Origin: Symbiodinium sp. CCMP2592 | Taxonomy: Eukaryota > Sar > Dinophyceae > Suessiales > Symbiodiniaceae | Assembly (NCBI GenBank): GCA_905221615.1 | Contig: CAJNDT010001218.1 | Span: forward strand, 1 to 64,000 | DNA length: 64,000 bases | Direction of reading: 5' to 3' | Part shown: positions 38,271 through 48,978 of the stretch, in pieces | How the letters are laid out: each line of letters begins with the position of its first letter | Position numbering within the stretch: the stretch's first letter is position 1 | Made by a program: the position numbers and the translations under genes | The notes under the pieces: generated by a model | Told to the model about the DNA's origin: nothing | The model's input: only the letters and a program-made list of their open reading frames with translations | The model's database searches: none

Positions 38271-39890
38271 TTAATGACTTCCGAACAACGTACGTTCCTC
38301 CGTACTGTCTGGCGTACCGGGATCCACTACTTGCTTCGGACTCCCAAACAGATCCATCGGGATATCCGATCCTTGTGCGCGTTCTCCTGACGCGTCATAC
38401 ATCTCATTGCATTGTCTGCAATACTCTTCATACGATTCCTGTGCCTCTGGGGATAGCATCTTGTTCCCCATCTCTTCCATGCTTATCATCTTTCCACGGT
38501 ACTCAATCATCTCCGGCTCCTTCTTCTTTTCCGGTTCTTCCTGGGCTTCCGGTGAAACAATTCTTCCCAGGGCTTCCATTCCACGAACGAAGTTTTCATC
38601 GCTTATCTCCACATCCTGCTTATTTCTTCCAGATGTGATTCTTCCGCCACGTCGGTAGTCTTCCTCACTTATGATGGGCATACGCACACCGTCTGTATGT
38701 ACGATTGATGGTGTCCCCATCGCTGCTCTTCCACGTCTCTTCAGAGATCCTTTACCTGTACCGCTCTTTGGAACTCCGGCATTCCATGCATGATTCGCAT
38801 CTTCTGTTACACGGGTCTCTTCCTTTTCCGTGGCATCCTCTGTCACAGTTCTGTCGTAACTTCTCCGCCATTGCTCCATTGCATACGTTTTGATGCATTC
38901 CGTGCAAGAACATTTCTGGTGGTTTTTCTTCTCCCTTGTACATTTCCTGATTCCACACCAGTGACATTGTTTTGTGCATCCTCCAGCTGACTCTACTTCG
39001 TAGTCAAGCTCCATCACTTCCCAGTCACTTTCATCTGGGATTGGCGGCTCTACACGTCCACGGCATTTTCGCATGCTTCCTTCTGGCTTCGTCTCCGGAA
39101 AGCAAACCCAACAGTGTCTGTAGCCCTCCGCTACAGCTTCACTTTCTTCTTTCCAGATCCATTTGCCAGAACGCATATGGCTTCCTTGAACGTGCCAACA
39201 TGTTCCCTTGTGGAACACGCGGGCCTTTGACCCTGTCGATATTTTCACCATACCGACTCCTTTGATCTGGTCCACCGTGCGAATACACTTCTTCCACATA
39301 CTGATTGCGTACGGGGCTGCGAGTAGCATTACGCATACGATCATACAAACCTCGAACTTCGTAAATCCGTCCATGGCGTCCATACCTTTTCCAAAGGCTT
39401 CACTACTCTCTGCTCGGGCGTTCGCTACGTCCTCCTTGAGCATTGCTGCGGTGATAGGCTTCATCAGATGAAATACCTGTATTGCTCTTATAAGGTTCTT
39501 GATTTGTCCACTTCCAACATACTCCTTGAGCTTCTTTTCCTCCTTCTCTCCAGTGTACTCCAGGTTTTCTTCTTCATCGTACTCTACTTGGAACAAGTGA
39601 TACAGAAAGAATGACCTTCGGGCATACGTCAACTTCTTGGTGTTCAGATCCGCTACATTGAGCGCGGTTCTTACCGTTCCAAGTTTGACAAGATTATCTC
39701 TCACCCAATCTTGCAGTTGACACAACCTAACGTCCACATGCTTCAGACGTCCAACTCCTCTTCGTTGACTCCACTGCCGTGCAGATGAGGAATCGCACCG
39801 TATCTCCACGCGTACGGGTGCGTTCGCCAGGAACTCGAATAGCCTTCCAACTAGAATAGCTTCTCCGCAAGTTCCACTTAGTGCATACAA
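38271..39890 (-). CDS. copia 2 RNase H end with membrane, Ada-like and Cys-rich extension
   Basis: Starts in RNase H (LYALSGTCGEAILVGRLFEF, RCDSSSARQWSQRRGVGRLK), then a long extension not usual for copia pol. Hydrophobic segment: KFEVCMIVCVMLLAAPYAIS. Motif: GSKARVFHKGTCWHVQGSHM then AVAEGYRHCWVCFPETKP (H-x3-C-x-H ... GY-x2-C-x2-C-F-P, Ada-like). Cys cluster: GGCTKQCHWCGIRKCTREKK then CSCTEC. The rest is an acidic tail. The extension resembles the N-terminal part of copia 1 Gag, but here it sits at the opposite end of the polyprotein. The frame differs from the RT ORF by a break near 39885. Confidence 0.75.
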   Translation of the reverse strand: MYALSGTCGEAILVGRLFEFLANAPVRVEIRCDSSSARQWSQRRGVGRLKHVDVRLCQLQDWVRDNLVKLGTVRTALNVADLNTKKLTYARRSFFLYHLFQVEYDEEENLEYTGEKEEKKLKEYVGSGQIKNLIRAIQVFHLMKPITAAMLKEDVANARAESSEAFGKGMDAMDGFTKFEVCMIVCVMLLAAPYAISMWKKCIRTVDQIKGVGMVKISTGSKARVFHKGTCWHVQGSHMRSGKWIWKEESEAVAEGYRHCWVCFPETKPEGSMRKCRGRVEPPIPDESDWEVMELDYEVESAGGCTKQCHWCGIRKCTREKKNHQKCSCTECIKTYAMEQWRRSYDRTVTEDATEKEETRVTEDANHAWNAGVPKSGTGKGSLKRRGRAAMGTPSIVHTDGVRMPIISEEDYRRGGRITSGRNKQDVEISDENFVRGMEALGRIVSPEAQEEPEKKKEPEMIEYRGKMISMEEMGNKMLSPEAQESYEEYCRQCNEMYDASGERAQGSDIPMDLFGSPKQVVDPGTPDSTEERTLFGSH

Positions 39891-41200
39891 CTCTGCTTCA
39901 ATGTGGCCTTCTGGGTCCTCGAAAATGACAGCACTTGTACTCCATTTAGTACAATGATTCCTGATGATGTACTCTTCCTTCGAGCTCTTTCAGGTGTCTT
40001 CAGGCTCGCCCAATCACTGTCCGAATACGCTTCCACAACATGTCCTGCATCCTTGGCAATTTCTTCATCCTCGTGGCCATTGAGCTTCGTAATCAACCGA
40101 TTTCCAATTTCGGTATACGGTAACAAAGTCGCCCTTGTGGCTGTTCCACTCAGGTACAAGATCAAGTGCTTCAGACACTTCAGTGCCTGCACTGTCGGCT
40201 TCGACATACTTGATGCCAAACACTTTGAGGCATACTGAATGTCAATTCTGTCCTGTGCAAGGTACAAAATAGATCCAAGTCCAGACCTAAACCGTTTTGT
40301 CTCTTCAGCACTCAATTCTTTACTCCGGTCTTCCTTTACCAGATCCATGTGCTCTGGTGTGGCCTTGCTCTTCAACTTTCCAAGGTCATACAACTCGATG
40401 AGCTTCCGGACATACTTCTCATTTGGTTGGACAACTATTCCTTCCTGAATGAAGACATACTTCCTTTTGAGATACCGCATCTCTTCTCCTTTTCCTACTC
40501 CGTCGGCTGGATACGGTCCTTCTTTCTCCACCTTGAACACCTTCTCCAACTCTTCCACTAGCCAAACCGTTTCTTCCGGTTCTCCAGCTAGCAATTCGTC
40601 ATCTACATGGATAGAGATACACAGCTTCCTTGTGGTGTGTCTAGCCAGTGCGGGTACATGAACTGAGAATATGAATCCAAGTTTCTCCAGTATACTCCGC
40701 AAGTGTTCATACCATCTTGTTGCTGCGTTACGTTGGCCTGGGAGGCATCTCTTCAACCTCCACAGCACTCCTTCCTTCAGATTGGCGGCTCGCTTCATCC
40801 AATCGCTGATCGTTATTAGCACCTCTTCTTTCTGCGGGACCTGAAGGTATGCGTCCTTTATATCTAGGACTACTACGACCCACCTGTACACCAGGTGTAA
40901 CAACAAGACTAGGCGCGACACGGCGTTGCTCGCCGTCGGGCTGAATGTCTCAGCCGTAGAACTCGCACCTGCCCTGTACTCCCTTGCCACTATCCGGCAA
41001 CGTCTTTTCCACCTGTTGTCACGAAACCTCCAGTCGTAGACTTCACGCAAATCCATGCGTTTTTCGTTCCCTGTCCCGTTCGCCTCCATGAATTCCTCAA
41101 TTACTCCTAGCTTGCTAAGGCGATTTAGCTCTTCCACTGCTGCTTCTTGATCCAAGGCATCCAGCTCTTCTGGACTCAATTCCGGTGGTGTTTCTCCTTG
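39878..41200 (-). CDS. copia 2 reverse transcriptase and RNase H start
   Basis: LSPEELDALDQEAAVEELNR leads into YDWRFRDNRWKRRCRIVARE. Motif A is VVVVLDIKDAYLQVP, motif C is LCISIHVDDELLAG, RNase H start is AYSDSDWASLKTPERARRKS then TSSGII, and SFSRTQKAT precedes the frame break at about 39885. The frame begins after another break near 41190 from the linker ORF. The core motifs are intact. Confidence 0.88.
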   Translation of the reverse strand, partial: QGETPPELSPEELDALDQEAAVEELNRLSKLGVIEEFMEANGTGNEKRMDLREVYDWRFRDNRWKRRCRIVAREYRAGASSTAETFSPTASNAVSRLVLLLHLVYRWVVVVLDIKDAYLQVPQKEEVLITISDWMKRAANLKEGVLWRLKRCLPGQRNAATRWYEHLRSILEKLGFIFSVHVPALARHTTRKLCISIHVDDELLAGEPEETVWLVEELEKVFKVEKEGPYPADGVGKGEEMRYLKRKYVFIQEGIVVQPNEKYVRKLIELYDLGKLKSKATPEHMDLVKEDRSKELSAEETKRFRSGLGSILYLAQDRIDIQYASKCLASSMSKPTVQALKCLKHLILYLSGTATRATLLPYTEIGNRLITKLNGHEDEEIAKDAGHVVEAYSDSDWASLKTPERARRKSTSSGIIVLNGVQVLSFSRTQKATLKQSCMH

Positions 41201-41760
41201 GTCATCTTGGGAACTTCTTCCATCTCTTCTTCCATGAGATCTGCATACTCTACATCTTCTCCTTCTACTGCTGTGAGATCCTCGTGTTCATCCCAATGGA
41301 ATGGGTCATCTTCCTGAGATACCCTGCCTGCGAACAAAGGCGGGTAGATTCCTTTAGAGGGTGATGATGGCGCCGATAGTTCTTCACGTGACTTCTTTGG
41401 AGATCCTTCAACTCCTTGTCCTCCTTCTACTGGTCGCTTTCGCAAGTCTTCCAGCATAGTGTCATCACTAACACATACTTGGTTTCCTTCAGGCTCTCCA
41501 GTTTGTACATCGTGCATCGAACTTGAACTCCGGGAATGAGAACTCGATCCCGTGCTGGCCCTGCCTCCGTCTGAGGCCCTGCCTCCGCTAGAGGCTCCAC
41601 TTGTGTCCAGCATATCCAATAATTCTTCCACTTGTTCTTCTTGAGATTGTCCTCGATCTTCCATACGAACTACAGGTTCCTGCGCGGTTTCTTCTTCGGC
41701 GATACTTGCCAACGCTGGGGCTGGTAACGGCTGTTTACTGAATGTTCCTTTTGGTTTCTT
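41176..41760 (-). CDS. copia 2 integrase-RT linker
   Basis: A Ser/Glu/Asp-rich linker (TGSSSHSRSSSSMHDVQTGE; IYPPLFAGRVSQEDDPFHWD), open from PLLKLSVTPWNPKKPKGTFS near 41795 to 41176. It corresponds to the acidic linker of copia 1 integrase (RYPPFNVGRVYEHNDEE). No domain. Confidence 0.65.
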   Translation of the reverse strand, partial: KKPKGTFSKQPLPAPALASIAEEETAQEPVVRMEDRGQSQEEQVEELLDMLDTSGASSGGRASDGGRASTGSSSHSRSSSSMHDVQTGEPEGNQVCVSDDTMLEDLRKRPVEGGQGVEGSPKKSREELSAPSSPSKGIYPPLFAGRVSQEDDPFHWDEHEDLTAVEGEDVEYADLMEEEMEEVPKMTKEKHHRN

Positions 41761-41786
41761 GGGGTTCCATGGAGTTACACTCAGCT

Positions 41787-42540
41787 TCAGTAGGGGTTCT
41801 TTTCTCCAGCCAAGACTCCGTCTTCAACTCCTACCAAATGCATAGCCTGGGAGTTCTTACCTAGATAGATTCCTCCAATCCAATTCGCTGTTCCTTTCTT
41901 CTCGGGTTTCTTTAGAGCATATACATACTCACCGAATGGGGCTATCTTTCCGAGGTAAGGTCTGCCCACGACACTTTCGTAGGGCGTTGAACCTATCGCA
42001 GCGTGTCTGTGGTACCTGTTCAGCAACCACGACGCATGGCACAATCCCCAGGCCCAAACTGAATGGCCTTCGGGAACCTCTATACCAAGCTTCTTTTCCG
42101 CTGCTCGTACTAAGCATACTGTCTGGTTCCTCACCGTCTGAATAAACCGTTCCACTCTTGCCGTTCTTCCTTTCTGGTACGGCTTGTTGTTCTGATCGTG
42201 AGTCTTCCGGTTCATCTTTCTCCGAGTCTCCACGATTGCAGCTATCAGAGACAGCATTGCCTCTTCTGAATCTCCAACGAATCCTAGTTCGTCCAAATGT
42301 CCAAGACTATGTACCCATTTCAACACTTTCTCCACTGTCTTCCGTTCGGTCTGTTTTCCAGATACTGGGATCACAACTGACATACGTGTCCATGAACAAA
42401 TTCCAACCAGTGCTGGTGTGTCCTTTCCTTGTAGAAACATAAAATCCAGCTGAATAATGGGATAAGGTACTCCCACTGAGTCCTTTCCTGCCTCGGGGAG
42501 GGATGTGCTACCCGAACCTTCATGGGCCCGCCCCCCCGGC
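41787..42540 (-). CDS. copia 2 integrase core, N-terminally truncated
   Basis: YPIIQLDFMFLQGKDTPALV holds the first Asp, GFVGDSEEAMLSL the second, and ARVERFIQTVRNQ the Glu. NRYHRHAAIGSTPYESVVGR and IGGIYLGKNSQAM follow. The HHCC zinc region is absent and the frame starts in unrelated sequence at about 42540, so this copy cannot integrate on its own. Confidence 0.85.
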
Positions 42541-42562
42541 GAGACTAAGAGCAAAAGCACAT

Positions 42563-42778
42563 TCAGCAATGCTCTTGTGGCTGCAAATACTCGAACAGTG
42601 TCCCCTTGGCGTGTGGGACGATGCCTGATGCTGAGAGCACCCCTCGAAAAGGGGTGAAGTCGAAGAACAAAGAAGAAGATGCAAGGTCGCCGATTCTGAA
42701 CCTTATGAAGCTACCTGAAGCCGAAGCATCTCTATGGCAAAGATTCTTTTCAGTTTGAAAGATCGGTGGCTTGGACAT
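42563..42778 (-). CDS. Short ORF, 71 aa, unknown
   Basis: ATG at 42778 (MSKPPIFQTEKNLCHRDASA), then FIRFRIGDLASSSLFFDFTP. It may be an exon: SASG is followed by a GTAGC donor-like word. No family recognised. It abuts the truncation point of copia 2. Confidence 0.25.
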   Translation of the reverse strand: MSKPPIFQTEKNLCHRDASASGSFIRFRIGDLASSSLFFDFTPFRGVLSASGIVPHAKGTLFEYLQPQEHC

Positions 42779-43395
42779 TTTGGAGCTTCTGTGTGATTTG
42801 TAGTTGTAGTGTCTCTGTTATTTAAAGTTGAAATTTTTTTAGCTGTTCGTTCAATTTGGTTTCGTTAAATGTAACAATAATTTTTGTAAATTTTTTTCGC
42901 ACCATTGAAGCAGCCTGAAAAAAGTACGTGAACAGACGCCACAAATGCAAATCGCTGGGGATAAATGGAAAAAACAGAAGCAGAAACAGGAGAATTCAGA
43001 GACACACAAAGGCCTCAAAAACCAACTGGGCAACCTCCACTTCGATTTGAAAAACAGCCCTGCTAGTTCAGATTGAAACCCAATTCAACGCAGATATACA
43101 ACCCAGGTTTGAACTTTCACTCAACAATGAGTTCCTGCGCCGCACCTGGCCATGTTTGTCAGAGCCAAGGTCTTGACCAAAAAAGTGACCGTTCTGTCGC
43201 GCACCTAAAAAAATTGTGTTCTGACCACGGAACATTTACTTGTTTTTGCGCGTCTGCATCAGTGGTGCAGCCACATCATCAACAACATCCATGCAGGCGT
43301 AAGTCATGTTTTGCAGCTTAAAGATGCAGTTTGTTTCTTTCCCTTATCTACTCTTCTTGCGCATGGGCTTGGAGGTAAAGATAACGGTTGCTGAA
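42779..43395. other. AT-richer spacer, no gene seen
   Basis: T-rich at 42800-42900; no conserved frame on either strand. Confidence 0.45.
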
Positions 43396-43560
43396 TCAAT
43401 CTTGATCTTTCCGATAAATGCGGTGGACCACCATAAATCCAGGTTCACCAGGCTTGAACCCATTGAATCCAGATTCCGAACCCGAATCCAGATTTGAAAC
43501 CCAGGTTGATCCAAAACTGGATCCAAGTTTTGAAGCATCCAGATTCAACCCAGTGCCATG
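43396..43560. repeat. Degenerate CCAGATTC/GGTTTGAACCCA repeats
   Basis: Short GAATCCAGATT and TTGAACCCA words repeated; related in style to the TTCGAA arrays further right. Confidence 0.5.
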
Positions 43561-43859
43561 TCCAACCCCGCAGCCAAACCCAAGTGGATTCAATCCCGGT
43601 GGTTTGCCTGCGGCTGCTCGTAAGACACAAACAAACAACAGCCGAAAACAGAGAGGTATGCTGGCGTGCTGGTCATGCGCGATCAAAAGTCAAGGTTCCT
43701 GCGTAGGCTGCCGGGGTTGAACCATGGTCAAGAAGCAGGATACGACCACACGCAGGAGAAGACAATGGCCGCCACGCGCTTGGGGTGTTGCTCAGCTTGG
43801 CGCACCGCCAGAAAAAGATAGTCATCCGATGCTTCCACAAGTGCACGCATAAGGTGCAA

Positions 43860-44010
43860 CGGTGGTCTTGTGCGCACACCCACACACCCATTCGACCACA
43901 CCAGACCCACCCATTCCCGCCCGAGTCCACGTCCATGCCACACCCACCCACACCACCCACACTCACACTTGCACCTCCACCACCCAAGACACACTCACAC
44001 CTAAGATTCG
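43860..44010. repeat. CACACCCAC low-complexity tract
   Basis: CA/CCC-rich strand for about 140 bp. Open frames here are artefacts. Confidence 0.8.
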
Positions 44011-44514
44011 GCTTCTGAAGCCACAAACAAGAGTTGCATTCACCAGACAGTTCTGATGAAATTCTTTGGGCAGGCAGCGGTTTTTTGGAGTCCGCAAGCA
44101 ATAGTCGTCAGAGAGCATCACAAGCTGACCTTGCAGTGAGCAGCTGTGCTCACACAACGATTTGATTCTGCACCAATGCCAAAGAATTTTCACAAGCAGA
44201 AAGCAGCGAGGACGTTGCCCTGGGATTGGGTGCGGCTCCCTCTCCACAGATCCAGCCAGCTGGATTCTTGAGAAACGCGCTCAGCCGGGGAGGAGACCAA
44301 CGAGGTGCCAGCTTTACCTCCCCTGCGTTTGCGAAGGTCAGGAATGTTTTATTGGAAAGCCATCATCAGTTATGACCTGCCTTCCTGGACGAGCGAGGCG
44401 TTGCACCCGGGCTCCCGGAAATTTTTGTCACTCCGCAGCTTCTCTCGGAGTGTGAGCAGCCTGTGGTTTTGGCAGAAGAACCAGATTCGGCTCCTGTTTG
44501 TTAGAAAACCCCAA

Positions 44515-44725
44515 AAGGGGTTGGGGGGGCCGCAGCCCCCTCACAGTGCCTCCCTTGAAGCCTCCGTTCAAGCCTTCTCTTTGAAGCCTCCCCTTCCCTT
44601 CATCCCCCCCTTCGAAGGCTTCAAAGCCTTCGAAGGGTTTGAAGCCCCCCCCCTTCATCCGCTCCCTTCGAAGTCTTCGAAGGCCCCCTAAAGCCTTCAA
44701 AGCCCACCCCCCCCTTTCATCCGTA
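44515..44725. repeat. CCTTCGAAGG palindromic cluster
   Basis: Several CTTCGAAGGC/CCTTCAAAGCC words among C-runs; likely able to form small hairpins. Confidence 0.7.
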
Positions 44726-44869
44726 CTCATCCCGTCATCAGTAAGCGCTCGGTGATTTGGCCGTTGACTCATTTGCTCTGAGCCCTGCAAGCCTGCCGTG
44801 CCTTGCGCAGGCACGCATCATTGCCGCTGTGGGGTGGGGGATGTCATTTTTGAGCATAGGTTTTTGGAG

Positions 44870-46720
44870 TGTTCCGGAACCCCGGGTTCAAACTCCCGGG
44901 GGGCCCGGGGGGGGGGGAGAACATATAACTCCGGAACTCAGGGTTGAACCCTGGGTTCGAACTTCTCGAACCCAGGTTGAACCTGGAGTTTGAACTCTAT
45001 GTTCAAACCCTGGGTTCGGGAACTCTATGTTCGAACCCGGGGTTCGGGAACTCTATGTTCGAACCCTTGGTTCGGGAACTCTATGTTCGAACCCGGGGTT
45101 TGGAGAACTCCATGTTCGAACCCCGGGTTCGGGAACTCCTCCCCCTTTCCCAGAGACCCCCCCGGTCCCCCAGGGAGTTCGAACCCTGGGTTCGGGAACT
45201 CTATGTTGGAACCCGGGGTTTGGGGAACTCTATGTTGGAACCTCGGGCTCTGGAAGTCGTCCCCCCCCGGGGCGTTCGAACCCTGGGTTCGGGAACTCCA
45301 CGTTTGGGAGGGGCTGCGCCCCCCCCAACCCCCCCCCCTGTTTTTAGAAGCTTGCCGAAAACAAAGAAAAAGGCTGCCAATGACCAGTCCCTGCCACAAA
45401 AGAAGCAGAAGCCACACGAAACCGCTTTATGGGGGTTTTTGCGAAGAAATCAAAGAAAGACAAAACACAGAAAAAGATTGTCAATGAGGAGTCTTTCTTC
45501 TCAAGGGGGCTTAAGAAGGGGCATGAAGTCTCCTACGAGAATGCTAAAGCCGCGAACAAATGAACCGCCCAACCCCGGGTTCTAGACTCCCCCCCAGAGT
45601 TCGAACGGGGTTCGAACACCAACAATCACCAAACAAAAGGAGAAGAAGCCACACAGAATTGCTTTGTGGTGGGTTTTGCGAATAAAATTAACTGAGAGCA
45701 CACTACAATGACAGAAACCACAAACTCAAACGCAAGCACAAACAAAATAATAAGAAGCCACACGAAATCGCCTAATAGGGGTTTTTGCGAAGAAAATAAA
45801 ATGAGAACAAGAAGCAATGACTTTAGGGCCGCCAGAGTTCGAACCCTGGGTTCGGAAACTCAAAGCTCGAACTCTGGGTTCGGGAACTCTGTGTTCGAAC
45901 CCTGGGTTGAAACTTTCGGGCAGCAAGAGTTCAAACCCTGGGTTCGGAAACTCTATGTTCGAACTCTGGGTTCGGAAACTGTATGTTCAAACCCTGGGTT
46001 GAAACTCTTCGCCTTCAGACTTCAACTCCAGGCTCAACTCCAGTTCGAAGTTCGCAGTTGAATTCAACTTGGAGTTCAACTCAAAGTTTGAACAGGGAAC
46101 TTCGATGTTCGAACCCTGGGTTCGAGGCTCCGAACTCTTAGTTCGAAGTTCCAGGACCTGGGTTCAGAACTCTAAGTTCCAAACCTTGGGTTTGAACACC
46201 CCCCCAATGTAGGTTATTTTTGGTGTGAGCCGGCCTCGTCGACTACGGCTGTAGCACTCAGTCCCTACAACAAGACAAACCAACAAACAAGAATTGAAAG
46301 CGGTGAACCAGGCGGCTCCGAACGAAGGCAAAAAGGCTAGCTGCGGCGCACTTTGCCGGTGTTGGCCGTTCAGCTTGAGCTACGGAGCCTCAGCGACCGA
46401 TCCACAACAGCAAAGGCCGTCGCCCAGAGTGTCCAACACCACCGGTGGAGCCAAGTCGGAGCTTCGGCCGCCGTTCTAGTTCCGTCGAACAACGGTTGGC
46501 GCCGAGGTCCTGTTGTTTCTCGATGTCTACATCGTTTTTTGGGAGTGTTCAAATCCAAGATTTGGAACTTAGAGTTCCGAACCCGGAACTCCGAACTAAG
46601 AGTTCGGAGTCTCGAAAGGTTCGAACATCGAAGTTCGCTCCGAACTCTGGGTTCGAACTTTTGAGTTGAACTCAAGTTGAACTCAACTTCTGAACAAGAG
46701 TTGAGCCTGGAGTTAAACTC
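44870..46720. repeat. GTTCGAACCC/GGGTTCGGGAACTC array
   Basis: Degenerate units of about 30 bp built from TTCGAACCCTGGGTTCGGGA and ACTCTATG, dense at 44940-45300, 45830-46200 and 46550-46720. Long plus-strand frames across it (repeated NPGFGNS) come from the repeat. Confidence 0.9.
45371..46400 (+). repeat. Left arm of about 1-kb inverted duplication
   Basis: Matches the reverse complement of about 52240-53225, including GACAGAAACCACAAACTCAA-type text (45712), the TTCGAA segment and the CTCAGCGACCG segment. Differences are scattered substitutions and small indels. Confidence 0.8.
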
Positions 46721-47250
46721 TGAAGGCGAAGAGTTTGTTTAGGCTTGAGCGGCCTCGACTACAGCTGAGCTGTAGCACTCGGTCCCTACAAACAAACAAA
46801 CCAACTTTTTTGGCGTATGCGGGCCTCGTCGACTGCGGCTGTAGCACTCGGTCCCTAAAAACAAACAAACCATCAAACAAACGAAAATAGCGGTGAAACA
46901 AGATACCTAATTGGAGAGGGCGGAACTAGCTGCGGCGCCCAGACTTGGCCAGGGTTTGCTGCGGGTCCTCAGCGATCGTTCCACAACAACATGGGCCGTC
47001 GCCCAAAGTTGCCCAAGACCGTCAGTGGAGCCCACGAGGCTCCGGCTGCCGTTCGTCGAAACAACGGTCGGCCCCGAGGTCCTATTGTCTCGATCGTGCA
47101 CGGATAAAATCCACAAGTCCAGACCCACGGGCCAGCGACAATGGAAAGGACCCGTCGACGTATCTCGAAGGTTGGACACTGGGCCGGAAGTAGAAGTCCA
47201 TTTTCGGAGGACCGTGTAGCCAAAACACAACAACGGCACTGAGCTTTCAA
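46214..47250. repeat. Repeated GTCGACTGCGGCTGTAGCAC module
   Basis: The module CGTCGACTGCGGCTGTAGCA then CTCGGTCCCT followed by (AAAC)n occurs at 46229, 46755 and 46830, and inverted near 52415-52450. A partner segment (CTCAGCGATCG...CCGTCGCCCA) follows at 46388 and 46969. Confidence 0.75.
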
Positions 47251-47337
47251 CTCCGGATGATGGCTGCCAAGACTGCAAAAGGCCAGCTGACTGGAGGGAA
47301 AGAGCTTGCTGCGCCCTCAATCCCAGGGAGACATCAT

Positions 47338-48863
47338 CTAGAGAAGCAGAAGACGAAACGTCTCCTTGCAGAGGCCAGAGTAGGAGAACATTTGTGGGTC
47401 GAAATCGCTGCGTCTTGCAGGAAGAAGTCTACGATGAAAACCTTCCATCATGTGGGCAGCAATCGCGATTTTGGAGTTGGCGGAACTTCCGCCTTGACTT
47501 GGCGGACGGGTGATTTTATACCCGCTTTGGCACGAGAAACGGAGTCCATATCTCCGGACGCGCCAACTCGTACCACGAAAGATCAAAAAAAACTCGACTC
47601 AGCCATAGCACCGGGTCACAAAACTGAGCAAGGGCAATGGATACTGCCAAAAGGACGGAGGTTCCCGTAGAGCCGTTGCACTATCAAGCCCTCGATCAGC
47701 CGCTGTCGTCTGCTCGTCGCCTGAAAAGTGCGCAAGATCGCATGCCATTCTCCTCCTCAGGCGGAACACACTTGCTAAGGATTGCATCGACCCTGGCACT
47801 AGGCGGTCAGGCGGGATGTTACAGCATCCAGCAAGGTAGCCACACGCTGGCTCCATGCAGTGTCAGGGGCCTTGGAGCGGAGCTCGGCTGTCAGGCCAGG
47901 ATCCTCGTTGTTCTGAAAACCGGTGGTGTGGAACGGAAGGCAGCATAAGCTCGCTTGGGCGGTTCATCCTGTTGTGTGCACGAAGGCGGTGGAGGAAAAG
48001 CGTGGCGGGTTTGTAAGGCTCACCAGTGGGGCTGCGCTCAAATTCGCCGCGTAGAAGCAGCTGCACGGGGTACTAGCTGCAACTAGTGCGCAAGCATCAC
48101 AGAGTAGCAACGCGGTTGAGACCAATGCTGGTCGAATTCATAGGCTGCATTCTTGTTCTCTCGTTGCGGGTGTTGCGTCTACACGTGCGAGCGTAGGTTT
48201 GAACCTCCCAACTGATGAAGGTCTGGTGGAGCGACGCCGGCCGGAAATGACCGTAACCCCGGATCGAGGCAGATGATCCACGGCGTGTGCAATTCGGTGG
48301 TGGGCTTTCGGCGGTCATGGTCGCCAAACTACACGCACAAGTAAGGCAAGAAGGTGACCGTGTGGAGCTCCTGGTGTGCGTTTGGCCGGTAGCGTAACGC
48401 ACAGAACATTCCAAGGTAGCGGGGCACCCAAGACGAGCCTGAGCCATGGCAAGAGTCCTGTCTCGTGCGGGAGACGGCATCTGCACGCCCGGGATCATCT
48501 GGAAGAGATTGCACTCATACCTGTCAAAGCGTCCCTCAAGACCACGCAGTTCGCGCCCCGCTGGAAGGGACAGTGCGAAAGTGACAAAGACTGGGTCGAT
48601 GTCACTAACTGAGGTAATCTGAAACATGTCGAGGCCCGAGTATTGACGTTGGCCGGCATCTCATTCCACGCACATGCCAAGATGCAAGGAAGAGAGGGCC
48701 GTGCAGGGATCAAAAAACGGACATCGACGTATGTCGATGTGCTGGCAGCCCAACACGGAGCACAGTGCAAGTGACCAGGCAAGAGTGTGGAATGGGGGAT
48801 CGCCTGGTGTGTGAAGGTTGGCGAACGGACCTCAACAACGTATGTCGTCGGTCGGCGTGCCAT
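47338..48863 (-). pseudogene. Unknown gene family G, copy 2 (fragmented)
   Basis: Minus-strand pieces in shifting frames: MARRPTTYVVEVRSPTFTHQ (48863); VFVTFALSLPAGRELRGLEG and QMIPGVQMPSPARDRTLAMA (48627-48330); GEFERSPTGEPYKPATLFLH (48066-47863); SVFRLRRRMACDLAHFSGDE (47770-47600); and EGFHRRLLPARRSDFDPQMF then SYSGLCKETFRLLLL (47440-47338). The last matches copy 1 (SGFENGILPARRGEFEPRMF). Function not recognised. Confidence 0.5.
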
Positions 48864-48978
48864 CAGATCGAGACTCTTAGCGGGCCCATATGAGCCGCCG
48901 AGCCGACCAGATCGAACTGTGGATGCAGAGCAAAGGGATACCGCCTGCCCGTCTCATAAGACGCAATGTTACGGAGGG

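Larger units (their letters stand above)
37808..42540 (-). mobile_element. copia element 2, 5'-truncated
   Basis: Integrase core, linker, reverse transcriptase, RNase H with C-terminal extension, then a 3' non-coding part and a candidate LTR. Gag, protease and the integrase HHCC are missing. The break is near the C-rich run at 42531-42540. It is a different family from element 1: no separate coiled-coil ORF, but a membrane and Ada-like extension on the pol C-terminus. Confidence 0.8.

Noticed and set aside
43860-44010. Plus-strand ORF rich in His, Thr and Pro
   Set aside because: Product of a CACACCCAC low-complexity strand.
44944-45585. Plus-strand 213-aa ORF with repeated NPGFGNS-like peptides
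   Set aside because: All three frames stay open because the 30-bp TTCGAA repeat length is a multiple of three and lacks stops; no protein conservation.
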